Of a stretch of DNA of 64,000 nucleotides, positions 57,154 to 64,000 are shown in pieces. The position numbers and the translations under genes are program-made. Each line of letters opens with the position of its first letter. The first letter of the stretch is position 1. The stretch spans positions 248,001 to 312,000 of the forward strand of contig NZ_CP124747.1 in assembly GCF_041860085.1 (NCBI RefSeq), read 5' to 3'. Source of the stretch: Schlesneria sp. DSM 10557. GTDB taxonomy: Bacteria > Planctomycetota > Planctomycetia > Planctomycetales > Planctomycetaceae. The notes below the pieces were generated by a model, which made no database searches, was not told the DNA's origin, and was given only the letters and a program-made list of their open reading frames with translations.

Positions 57154-58501
57154 TGCTTCTAACATCCTGCAGACCATGCAAGGCCGCATGGATGCGATCA
57201 TTGAGGAAAACCCTCAAACCGTCCCTCAGAAGGCTCAGCAGGAGTTCGACGCGTGTCTTCAGGTGGTCAACCTGGTCAGGCAGATGACCACAGCGAAGAT
57301 CCCACTCGACGAAGTCGGCCAGCGTGTTGAACTGCGGAATGATGGCCAGTTGGTCACTCGGCGACAGGCTCAGCGGCAGTCCGAATACGTTGCGGCCACG
57401 GAAGGCGACTCGACCCCAAGCCGTTTCCGGCAGGGGAATCGGGAACTGAAACACTACTCACCCGAGGTTATCTTCGGGGAGCCAGCGCCAAAGTCTGAAT
57501 TCAAGTCGATGGCGGACTTCTGCTGGAACGTCAAGCAGGGTACTCAGGCAGTCCGTATGGCAGCGGCGGGTGCCAATGAAGGCATTCCCAGCGACGGCGG
57601 CTACGCTGTTCCGATGGAGCAGAGTTATGAAATCTTGGGAGCGTCACCGGAAGGTGAGTTCATGCGACCACGATGTCGCGTCGAGGGGATGAAGTACGGT
57701 CAGAAGATCATTACGACCCCTGATGACAGTTCGCACGCTGACGGCGATGTCTACAGTGGCCTACAACTGCAATGGGTGCCGGAAGCTGGTGAGATCGATT
57801 ACCAGATGCCGAAACTGAAGCAGTTGGCACTGTATGCGAAAAAAGCCGTCATTATGGTTCCGAGCACGAATGAATTGCTGGCTGATGCCACGGCCTACAC
57901 GAACTCACTACCCACCTTAATGGGAACGGCGCTCGGGTTCGGCCTTGACCGGACTATGCTTGTTTCGGGCACTGGCGGCGGACAGCCTTTGAGTGTCTTG
58001 AATGCCAATTCCACGATCACTGTTGCGAAGGATTCAGGGCAGGCAGCAGCGACGATCAGTTACGCCAATCTCGTCAACATGCTGGGGAGAATTCACCCTG
58101 GCTGTTTCCAGAATGCTCGCTGGGTGTTCAACCCGAGCTGCATTCCACAACTGCTGCAACTGACCATTCCCATCGGCACAGGCGGAAGCCAGATCCCGGT
58201 TATGTCTGAGAGCAACGGCCAATACCGTCTGCTGAGTCTGCCGGTTCACTTCAGTGAGAAACTGAATCCGCTCGGCCAATTGGGCGACTGTCTGTTGCTC
58301 GATCCTACACAGTATGTGATGGGCATTCAGCAGAACGGGTTCCGCATGGATCAGTCCAACCATGTGTTGTTTACTTCAGATCAAACCGTATTCCGGCTGA
58401 TTGTCCGAATCGACGGTCAACCGATCTGGTCGAAGGCGTTCCAGCCACTGAACAGCGCTCCAACCCTCAGTTGGGCGGTGACACTGGCAGCGCGAGCATG
58501 A
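57140..58501 (+). CDS. HK97-fold major capsid protein
   Basis: A 453-residue protein with AAGGAG before its ATG. Residues 1-120 are helical and could be the scaffold-like delta domain. The rest follows the HK97 gp5 pattern: GIPSDGGYAVPMEQSYEILG, KKAVIMVPSTNELLADATAY, LDRTMLVSGTGGGQPLSVLN, NARWVFNPSCIPQLLQL and VFRLIVRIDGQPIWSKAFQP. No portal or maturation protease gene is adjacent. In the satellite model it forms a dedicated shell; if a helper portal is used, capsid size may be altered. Confidence 0.88.
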   Translation: MSKFDASNILQTMQGRMDAIIEENPQTVPQKAQQEFDACLQVVNLVRQMTTAKIPLDEVGQRVELRNDGQLVTRRQAQRQSEYVAATEGDSTPSRFRQGNRELKHYSPEVIFGEPAPKSEFKSMADFCWNVKQGTQAVRMAAAGANEGIPSDGGYAVPMEQSYEILGASPEGEFMRPRCRVEGMKYGQKIITTPDDSSHADGDVYSGLQLQWVPEAGEIDYQMPKLKQLALYAKKAVIMVPSTNELLADATAYTNSLPTLMGTALGFGLDRTMLVSGTGGGQPLSVLNANSTITVAKDSGQAAATISYANLVNMLGRIHPGCFQNARWVFNPSCIPQLLQLTIPIGTGGSQIPVMSESNGQYRLLSLPVHFSEKLNPLGQLGDCLLLDPTQYVMGIQQNGFRMDQSNHVLFTSDQTVFRLIVRIDGQPIWSKAFQPLNSAPTLSWAVTLAARA

Positions 58502-58513
58502 TGAGAAGGTCTG

Positions 58514-58587
58514 GACGATCGGCAGGGTTTCGTTTCCTTCCCTGCTGATCGTCTCGCCCCTGCTGGTGCCACTACCACCAGCGGGGC
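58514..58587 (+). terminator. Two hairpins after the capsid gene
   Basis: Stem one: 58514-58527 with 58540-58553 (GGCAGGG/CCCTGCT core, one G-T pair). Stem two: GCCCCTGCTGGTG with CACCAGCGGGGC (58556-58568, 58576-58587, one bulge). Neither has a T-run, but with the next terminator they form a triple block. Confidence 0.65.
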
Positions 58588-58633
58588 TTCACTCAACCGT
58601 CGGCAGGTCCGCTACGCCTGCTGACGTTCATCG

Positions 58634-58672
58634 CCCCTGCTGAGACTTCACACTCCCTCAGCAGGGGTTTTT
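58634..58672 (+). terminator. Intrinsic terminator after the capsid gene
   Basis: CCCCTGCTGAG (58634-58644) pairs perfectly with CTCAGCAGGGG (58657-58667), followed by TTTTT at 58668-58672: a textbook factor-independent terminator 130 bases after the capsid stop. Confidence 0.85.
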
Positions 58673-58693
58673 CATACCCGGAGATGATCCCTA

Positions 58694-59089
58694 ATGCCGA
58701 ATCCCGGCGACGTAATTGTCACCACTATCAACTGCCCAGCGTGCTGTCCGAGTAGCGGCTCGTCCTCAAGTCGTCATGTCTACAACTGCGCAGACTTCAC
58801 GCCAGTTTCAACTATGTACGTCGCATTTAGCGGAGCGCCATACCTTGGAAGCATCACGAGCTTCACGCTTCCGAAAGTCTCAGTGATCGCGCCGATTATT
58901 TGGCGGAGAACTGGGTTCACTGCCGGGGTTGGATGGCAGGTCACTGTTGATGCTTGCGCTGGTCTTGCTGGCCGCGTGCGATTTTCGTGGACAGACGATA
59001 GTGATATTCACTGTCTAAATGTGGTCGCAGATGCTGTTAATGGAGTCACGCTAACGTGCGACACGCGAACTATTACACTCACATGGTGA
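58694..59089 (+). CDS. Cys-containing beta-rich protein, possible decoration protein
   Basis: 131 residues, with GGAGATG upstream of ATG. The N-terminus (TINCPACCPSSGSSSS) has a CPACC motif. The rest looks beta-rich (GAPYLGSITSFTLP, AGRVRFSWTDDSDI). It starts a new unit behind the capsid terminator. A capsid decoration or host-binding role is possible from position only; no family was recognised. Confidence 0.65.
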   Translation: MPNPGDVIVTTINCPACCPSSGSSSSRHVYNCADFTPVSTMYVAFSGAPYLGSITSFTLPKVSVIAPIIWRRTGFTAGVGWQVTVDACAGLAGRVRFSWTDDSDIHCLNVVADAVNGVTLTCDTRTITLTW

Positions 59090-59093
59090 TCTC

Positions 59094-59564
59094 ATGAAAA
59101 TCAGCGAAGAAACAAGGCAGTTAGCAAAGAGAACGATCGTTCAGCGCGAAGGAGAAACATTTGATAGTTATTACTCGCGCTACACAGAGTTCGTGATTTC
59201 GCAGATGCTCCCGGATTCAGGAGCAAGTTCCACAGGTGCGATGGTTTCAGCAGCAACTGCGGATTTGGACGCGGCGATGCTGAAGGCTCCCAACTTTTTC
59301 GTGAAGGGATGGAACTTCGGGAAGCACATGGCGTGGGCGGCGTGGCACCGATTCCCCCAAGCCGATGAGAAGACGATCCAGCAGCGTCTATCGATCTGCG
59401 AAGCCTGCGAGCACCGTGAGAACGAGCACTGCAAGTTATGTGGGTGTAAGTGTGAACTGAAGAATCATCTCATGAACAAGCTGGCTCACGCTGGCAGTGT
59501 GTGTCCGATTGGCAAATGGAAAGCCGTCGAAGGAAAGCGAACCAAGAAAGGATCGAAGAAATGA
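59094..59564 (+). CDS. Phage-type cysteine-cluster protein
   Basis: 156 residues. The C-terminal half carries CEACEHRENEHCKLCGCKCE and later CPIGKW, a cysteine pattern seen in several phage proteins of unknown function (DUF6171-like). The N-terminal half is helical. It starts 4 bases after the previous stop, and its TGA overlaps the next ATG (ATGA). Confidence 0.7.
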   Translation: MKISEETRQLAKRTIVQREGETFDSYYSRYTEFVISQMLPDSGASSTGAMVSAATADLDAAMLKAPNFFVKGWNFGKHMAWAAWHRFPQADEKTIQQRLSICEACEHRENEHCKLCGCKCELKNHLMNKLAHAGSVCPIGKWKAVEGKRTKKGSKK

Positions 59565-59998
59565 TTGAAGTTCTATCATGTGGCCACCTGGCATTCCCCG
59601 AGGAGATCGACTTCACACCGTGGTCTGCTGAGGAGCTGCACGACCTGAACGTGCTGGCGAAGGCGACGGCGGCGGAAGTGGAGCCGAAACTAGGTCAGTG
59701 GATTGTCAACGCGACTGACGGTGAGATGACGCTGCGGGCTCAGATGGCCGTGGCAGGGATCACGGACTATCCCCCGAAGCTGGTTCCCTTCAACGTGGAC
59801 GACTGGGACGACGCGGAGCTGTCGATCGCACTGGGGCTGGTCTATGGGTGGGCGGCTATGTTTCAACCCGAGTACCCGGCAGTGAGCGCATCGTTCCGCG
59901 TGATGTGTGACGCATTCGTGGTGAGCGCTGCACAGCGACTTCACAAGCATGGGCGAGCAGATTCCCGCGTCACGGCGGTTGAACCATCGCTAAACTGA
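59561..59998 (+). CDS. Unknown protein B of the element (paralogue of 56285-56728)
   Basis: 145 residues from ATG 59561, overlapping the previous stop. It shares the WDDAELSIALGLVYGW-type helix and the C-terminal helix with protein A. AAGGA precedes it. A hairpin that follows (60015-60034) probably ends the unit. The function is unknown. Confidence 0.7.
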   Translation: MIEVLSCGHLAFPEEIDFTPWSAEELHDLNVLAKATAAEVEPKLGQWIVNATDGEMTLRAQMAVAGITDYPPKLVPFNVDDWDDAELSIALGLVYGWAAMFQPEYPAVSASFRVMCDAFVVSAAQRLHKHGRADSRVTAVEPSLN

Positions 59999-60012
59999 TC
60001 TGACTGACCCCG

Positions 60013-60038
60013 TTTTGTCACCTTTTGGTGACAATTTT
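60013..60038 (+). terminator. Hairpin terminator, second copy at 60538
   Basis: TTGTCACC (60015-60022) pairs with GGTGACAA (60027-60034) around TTTT, followed by TTTT: a terminator for protein B. The 17-base TTTTGTCACCTTTTGGT also occurs at 60538-60554, so the block is duplicated. Confidence 0.65.
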
Positions 60039-60170
60039 CACTGATCGGCCTGAAACGGTTCTCGAGGATCGCGTCTCCCGCGTTCCGATCGATTCCCCCG
60101 ATAGAATCATCGTCCCGAATCTCAGGGGCGGAAATCGCGTTTATCGCGTTCGGTGGTGATTAGAGGAAAG

Positions 60171-60194
60171 GGTGGAAACCGTTACCACCTTTTC
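60171..60194 (+). repeat. 24-bp inverted-repeat partner of 60738-60761
   Basis: GGTGGAAACCGTTACCACC and the following TTTTC (60171-60194) reappear exactly in reverse complement at 60738-60761. A 32-base imperfect direct repeat (AAGTACGAAAC...CTGGCAAGGT) follows each: 60211-60242 and 60825-60856. These duplicated blocks suggest regulatory sites or rearrangement. Confidence 0.75.
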
Positions 60195-60206
60195 CGAGCC
60201 CAGTGA

Positions 60207-60608
60207 AGTGAAGTACGAAACCAAGACTGGCAAGGTAGCGATGAGGTTAAAGAGTTCATGCTGCGTCGCCAGTTGTCGCGGCGAAACCTTACTGACGCTG
60301 CCCGTATCCAGATTGCCTTGAAGTTGAAGCCATTCATTGAGGCGAAGGCAAGGTCTAATCAGAGTAAGGCTGGCAACCCATCGAAAAAAGTGCTTTCGCC
60401 AACATTAGCGAAAGCACTTAACCCCGTCGACACGCGCAAGGAACTGGCCACAACTGCCGGGGTGTCACAGGGGACATTCCGCAAAGCTGAGGCTGTCCTG
60501 GCGTGGGATCGCTTGTGGCAAATTTTCCACAGGCGATTTTTGTCACCTTTTGGTTACATTTTCGGAGTGGCGACCCCAGCAGGATCTGGTGGTTTCAGGG
60601 TCCGGTAA
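60207..60608 (+). pseudogene. N-terminally truncated ParB/HTH-like gene fragment
   Basis: From ATG 60258 (open back to 60207) the frame reads FMLRRQLSRRNLTDAARIQI, then DTRKELATTAGVSQGTFRKA, matching the HTH part of ParB-like proteins that lie after the nuclease-fold domain. That first domain is missing: an in-frame stop precedes at 60204. The end past residue 80 looks non-homologous. It is probably a remnant lying between duplicated blocks. Confidence 0.5.
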
Positions 60609-60737
60609 ATTTGCCGGACCCTATTGCGGTCGACCCCAGCAGGGATAACTCAAACATAGTTATTGAGACTATGGTCAGCAGTCTCCCGTGGGCGGACGCT
60701 GGAGGAACCTACGCTCCGGGTTGTGAGGCGTCTTCGT

Positions 60738-60761
60738 GAAAAGGTGGTAACGGTTTCCACC
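60738..60761 (-). repeat. 24-bp inverted-repeat partner of 60171-60194
   Basis: Exact reverse complement of 60171-60194. The bases from 60609 to 61142 otherwise hold no supported gene; a short frame here (KYETSTGKVAIDRRC) mirrors the duplicated 60211 block. Confidence 0.75.
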
Positions 60762-61142
60762 TTTGTTGATCGTGTCCTTCAAAAGCTGGAAGAGTCTTCC
60801 ACCTTTGATGTGGCTAGGGTGGTTAAGTACGAAACAAGCACTGGCAAGGTGGCGATCGATCGTCGCTGCGACGCACTCAGAATCAGAAAAATCGGACGAT
60901 GCTTGACAAAACTGGAATCTGTTGGCGAAGATGCCGATCCTTAAAAAGATCAGTCCAGCGTCTTCAAAAGCTGGCAGTCAGTTAGAACCTTTAAACTCTG
61001 TTAGAAAGAAAAAGTCCGTCCCTTCGCAACTGTGTAGGAATCCGTGAGGACTACATGGCGGTTCTAACCCGCCATAAGGGCAGTGGCGAAGGGCCGGGCT
61101 TCATTTTCATCCCCCTCTCGGGATGGAAGAAAGGACACTCCA

Positions 61143-61796
61143 ATGTCCAGTCTCTCAACGTACATGCATCAGGTATTGGCTCGCTCCCCAAGCAAACGAG
61201 TGGACAAGCAGGTTGACAAGTATGTCCACGATCGCAAGGCAATGATTGCCGGTCGTAAGAAGGATGAGAAACGCAAGCAGCGCAAGGCGGCGTTGCTTGC
61301 TGAGAATCCCGCTTGTGCCCACTGCGGACGAACGCTCACGGCTGTTGCTGGCAAGGAAGACTCAGCACACCTGATGATTGATCGGCTGTCGTGCTTCGAG
61401 CACACCCGCATCGTCAAAGCGTATGCGTTATTCGACTCTCCCACATCCCGTATCTCCTACTCGCCACCGTTGCCGGGCCACGAATCGGATCGCCCACGGC
61501 CTCCAAGTCGAGACGTCCAGAAGAAAGAGTTGCTGAAGGCGAACCCGTATTGCCTCGTCTGCCGCACGAGGCTCGGCTACGGAGAAACCTTTCTGGCGGC
61601 TCCGCACCTTTGCAAAGGTGAACTCTACTGCCCTGATTGCATCAACATTGTGCGGCAAGGTCGCGATCGTCGGGAACCGGAAAAGGTACTGAAGGAGATC
61701 GAGGAAATTCGTCTGTCACTGACTGTTCAGGGACGGAAGTATCTCGAAGAGATCGCATCGCGAAATACGAACAAGTTCCCTAACAAGCCACGTTAA
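61143..61796 (+). CDS. Double zinc-binding, HNH-like protein
   Basis: 217 residues from ATG 61143 (AAAGGA upstream). Two similar Cys units: LLAENPACAHCGRTL...HLMIDRLSC and LLKANPYCLVCRTRL...LCKGELYCPDC. The spacing recalls HNH nucleases, but the catalytic His-Asn pair is not clear, so it may be degenerate or structural. It has a basic N-terminal part. HNH proteins near terminases can assist packaging. Confidence 0.65.
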   Translation: MSSLSTYMHQVLARSPSKRVDKQVDKYVHDRKAMIAGRKKDEKRKQRKAALLAENPACAHCGRTLTAVAGKEDSAHLMIDRLSCFEHTRIVKAYALFDSPTSRISYSPPLPGHESDRPRPPSRDVQKKELLKANPYCLVCRTRLGYGETFLAAPHLCKGELYCPDCINIVRQGRDRREPEKVLKEIEEIRLSLTVQGRKYLEEIASRNTNKFPNKPR

Positions 61797-61809
61797 CGGA
61801 GATGCCAGC

Positions 61810-61965
61810 ATGAAGACCCAGCAGGAAGTTCAAGACATGCTCGTGATACAGATCGCACGACATGACGCACTGAAGAAGATACTGGCACTATTACAATCTG
61901 TCGCTGACTGTGAGGGGAACAACGAAGGCGTTGAATGGATCTTAGATCAACTCAACGACGAGTGA
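61810..61965 (+). CDS. Small 51-residue protein
   Basis: ATG 61810 has GGAG 9 bases upstream. The 51-residue product (QQEVQDMLVIQIARHDALKK, then VEWILDQLNDE) is acidic and helical. It follows the HNH-like gene by 13 bases and is ended by a terminator 15 bases later, which supports a real gene. The function is unknown. Confidence 0.65.
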   Translation: MKTQQEVQDMLVIQIARHDALKKILALLQSVADCEGNNEGVEWILDQLNDE

Positions 61966-61980
61966 CGGCCTGACGACGTG

Positions 61981-62010
61981 ACCCCGCTGGCGATGCTGGC
62001 GGGGTTCTTT
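61981..62010 (+). terminator. Terminator at the right end of the element's genes
   Basis: ACCCCGC (61981-61987) pairs with GCGGGGT (61999-62005), followed by TCTTT. It closes the last transcription unit of the element. Confidence 0.7.
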
Positions 62011-62019
62011 CGTTCTAAT

Positions 62020-62041
62020 GCACCGAAACTGCACCGAAACT
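62020..62041 (+). repeat. 11-bp direct repeats near attR (integrase arm-site candidates)
   Basis: GCACCGAAACT occurs at 62020-62030 and 62031-62041, with a related GCACCGATTC at 62051. Short direct repeats 130-150 bases from the core are typical of integrase arm sites. Confidence 0.5.
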
Positions 62042-62167
62042 CCCCTGAAAGCACCGATTCACTGCACTGATTCGCCTGAATCGCAAAGTTTGCAATGCGA
62101 CGAAATCCCCGGTATACTCTATAAAACAAGGCCCATTCGTTGCGCCGAGTCTCGTTCATTCGTCTCT

Positions 62168-62211
62168 ATGGCATGCAAGAGGTCAGCGGTTCGACCCCGC
62201 TATCCTCCACT
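62168..62211 (+). repeat. attR: 44-bp attachment repeat
   Basis: Exact copy of 51793-51836: the 3' half of tRNA-Ala without the 5' half. It marks the right junction. The tRNA's likely native terminator follows at once. Confidence 0.95.
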
Positions 62212-62214
62212 GAA

Positions 62215-62251
62215 AACGCCTTAAGCCTTTAATGGTTTAAGGCGTTTTTTT
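62215..62251 (+). terminator. Terminator probably native to tRNA-Ala, now displaced
   Basis: AACGCCTTAA (62215-62224) pairs with TTAAGGCGTT (62237-62246), followed by TTTTT. It lies 4 bases beyond attR, as expected if it ended tRNA-Ala transcription before the element inserted. Confidence 0.85.
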
Positions 62252-62654
62252 ATTGGTGGGCCAAGTCTGCCAGAGACCATTTCGGGTCAGCATGCTGGTG
62301 CAGACTGTCAACGCGTTTGCGATACCGCGACGCTGATTTATGGCCGTGGGACGATCTGGCCGAAGTTTGTAGCTCTGGTGATTCTTCCTGTTCCCGCTTG
62401 GTAAAACTTCTCCCCTCGGGGCTCAGCCAACGACTGTTTCCTCAGGCTGATGCACGAGGACATTACTCAGAGGGGAGCCCGAATCAAGAATTTGACGTTT
62501 GATCCGTGACGGGATTCGAACCACGTGGGGATGGATTCAATTGTTGCAGCGGCCGTGGCGGTCACCGCAATTCGAAAAGAGTTCAGCTGGTGCGCAGTTG
62601 GCGTCGACCCGATTCAGGTCAGAAGGCTCAGGCCTGTAATAGCTGAAGAAAAAA
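62252..62654. other. Noncoding stretch with a tRNA T-arm remnant
   Basis: 403 bases without a gene. Around 62508-62522 the minus strand reads GGTTCGAATCC, a tRNA T-loop motif, without a foldable tRNA around it. It may be a relic of an older tRNA or att site. Confidence 0.4.
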
Positions 62655-62728
62655 TACGCCCGAAGGGATTCGAACCCCTGACCGACGGATTAGAAATCCG
62701 TTGCTCTATCCAGCTGAGCTACGGGCGC
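62655..62728 (-). tRNA. tRNA-Arg (anticodon TCT)
   Basis: 74 bases on the minus strand: acceptor GCGCCCG with CGGGCGT (G-T end pair), D-arm AGCTCAGCTGGATAGAGC, anticodon stem with loop TTCTAAT (TCT), T-arm AGGGGTTCGAATCCCTT, discriminator A. A T-run (TTTTTT) follows as terminator. CCA is not encoded. Confidence 0.96.
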
Positions 62729-63396
62729 AATTCTTTGTTCTATCTCTTTGTTGGTGCCGCCGTCTGACGTCCGCTGACATCGCCTCACGGTCTGGCAGAT
62801 GTTCCACGTATTGAGCGAAACTCAGGTTTTGTGCTGATGGGATGAGCGGCTTATTTTTGCCAGAATTCATCTGTCGGCACAAACTCCAGCTTTTCTAAGC
62901 TCAACTTTCGGTGAAGTCTACAGTTTCTCACGATTCGGGCAAGCCAGCGAAGCTCTGTCGCGAGGTCCTTGGATTTCTTTCGCGGGAACCATTGGGTAAG
63001 GGCGATGGGGGCAAGTTCCAATTGTTCGGCTCGTTGACGAAAACCAGCGGCGTGAGGGGCGACTGGCTGCAACGTTGAGAAGATTGAATTTCACGCCATG
63101 AGGGGGCCTCGCAGTGGAAGGATTGCGAGTCACTCCGTTGTCCAGGTCCCAACGAGTGAGCGAGTACATGGGGGAGGGAAGTGGGATTGGCCCGTCGGAA
63201 TCCCCTTTTCCATTCTCGCTCCCGCCTGCTTCTGTGGCGGGTGCGTGAGGACTTCGTTGACGGTCGCGGCGGTCAACGACAAAAAAATGGCCTATTCAGC
63301 AAGTACGAGGCGGGAACTGGAGCGGACGCAGGCGGTTCGTGAGCGATGTCAGTAGCGGCATCGGTAGTAGATTACCGCTTCGGTGCAGTGACGACA
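62729..63396. other. Noncoding stretch
   Basis: 668 bases with no supported gene. A minus-strand frame at 62851-63072 has some protein-like composition (basic, helical) but no recognised family and no clear ribosome-binding site. The tRNA-Arg promoter should lie near 62740-62800. Confidence 0.35.
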
Positions 63397-64000
63397 TCAC
63401 TTCCCGATTGTTAGCGACTCCAGTTCCAGCTTTTGTCGATTCGTGTCGGCTGCGGTCTTTACTGGTTTGGGGGTCGGTTTTGGGGGAGATGATGGAGCCG
63501 GGGCGTTATATGCGTCCTGCGTATCGAGACAGAGCTTGAAAATCTGCTGCATGAACAGATTGCCCAGGGAATTGGCCGTTTTCACGTAAATGGAGAGCCA
63601 TTCTCCCTGGCAACCGATTCGTTGTTTGAATTCGTCCGCGGCCGCTCCGATGTGGATGACACGAACGCCCGGTACGAGCGCGTCCTGGATTCCTCGATAG
63701 ACGATGTTGAAATACAGGTCGGTATCACGATTTGAAGCGTCGTCCAGTCCCATAACGATCAGCGAGTGCTGACCCATTCCCGCCACGGCGCAGCCGAAAC
63801 CGACGATTTTTTCACCTTTGCGAATGATCGTGTAATGGGAGTCATCGGGCATCTGCCGTGCGAGTTCATGAAAGAACGATAGGGGGATTCGTTCGAACTT
63901 GACGTCAGCTCGTTCCAGGACTCTCACATACAGTTCATAGACCTCGGGAGTGATGAGGTGCTCAATGCCGTCGCGTCCCAGGACCTGTTCGCACGTCAGA
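63397..64000 (-). CDS. GNAT/BioF2-type acyltransferase-like protein (5' end beyond window)
   Basis: An open frame of about 200 codons reaching the right edge. It starts LTCEQVLGRDGIEHLITPEV and continues YELYVRVLERADVKFERIPL. The middle (YTIIRKGEKIVGFGCAVAGM) resembles the GNAT-like BioF2/FemAB-type acyltransferase fold. The C-terminus (SSPPKPTPKPVKTAADTNRQ) is a Pro/Lys-rich tail. The stop is at 63397. It probably acetylates or acylates a metabolite; the substrate is unknown. Confidence 0.7.
   Translation of the reverse strand, partial: LTCEQVLGRDGIEHLITPEVYELYVRVLERADVKFERIPLSFFHELARQMPDDSHYTIIRKGEKIVGFGCAVAGMGQHSLIVMGLDDASNRDTDLYFNIVYRGIQDALVPGVRVIHIGAAADEFKQRIGCQGEWLSIYVKTANSLGNLFMQQIFKLCLDTQDAYNAPAPSSPPKPTPKPVKTAADTNRQKLELESLTIGK

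Noticed and set aside
57140-58501. Encapsulin instead of phage capsid
   Set aside because: The gene sits inside an integrase-bounded element with a small terminase and has a long helical N-terminus; no cargo enzyme is adjacent.

Overview
The window looks like a planctomycete chromosome (order Planctomycetales). Planctomycete-typical families occur throughout: DUF1501 proteins with Tat signals, a large PSC1/DUF1549/DUF1553 c-type cytochrome protein, DUF1559 prepilin-like proteins, a DUF1580-like protein, DUF4159 domains and a long-tailed CsrA. The species cannot be named from sequence alone.

Layout. 1-3.3 kb: a glycosyltransferase fused to a UDP-galactopyranose-mutase-like flavoprotein (runs off the left edge), divergent from galE. 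3.6-6.1 kb: manganese catalase and a DUF1501 protein. 6.2-10.1 kb: a minus-strand operon of ECF sigma factor, membrane anti-sigma-like protein, secreted protein and membrane GTPase. 10.5-19.8 kb: serS, a lipid kinase, a sigma-54-activator-like ATPase with a degenerate GAFTGA loop, a lysine-rich small protein, metY with an overlapping CoA-binding protein, and a DUF1559 protein. 21-28.8 kb: pepA, hisH, an MFS carrier, a response regulator, a tandem AhpD-like protein, a second DUF1559 protein and a small secreted protein. 29-30.7 kb: an ISKra4-like insertion sequence whose transposase is split by a frameshift. 31-39.5 kb: a TolC-like lipoprotein, a PSC1/DUF1549/DUF1553-DUF1501 pair, a DUF1080-like protein and a BtuF-like protein. 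39.6-51.2 kb: a toroid/DUF4159 protein, epmA, a GlnE with two ACT-like domains inserted, a zinc-ribbon membrane protein, bioD, csrA and a sigma-70 factor.

51.8-62.2 kb is the standout. A 10.4-kb integrated element sits in tRNA-Ala(GGC), bounded by exact 44-bp att repeats that run from the anticodon loop to just past the tRNA 3' end. The tRNA stays whole on the left, while a strong terminator that probably served it now lies beyond attR. The element encodes a tyrosine integrase, a DUF1580-like protein behind a hairpin that covers its ribosome-binding site, a replication initiator carrying five 11-bp iterons inside its own gene (lambda-O style), a P27-type small terminase, an AlpA-like regulator, an HK97-fold major capsid protein, several zinc-binding proteins and an HNH-like protein. 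No large terminase, portal, protease, tail or lysis gene is visible. This is the organisation expected of a phage satellite that brings its own capsid protein and packaging specificity and borrows the rest from a helper. A decayed prophage is the alternative.

62.2-64 kb: tRNA-Arg(UCT), noncoding DNA, and the 3' part of a gene running off the right edge. All calls are from reading the sequence; no database search was possible.
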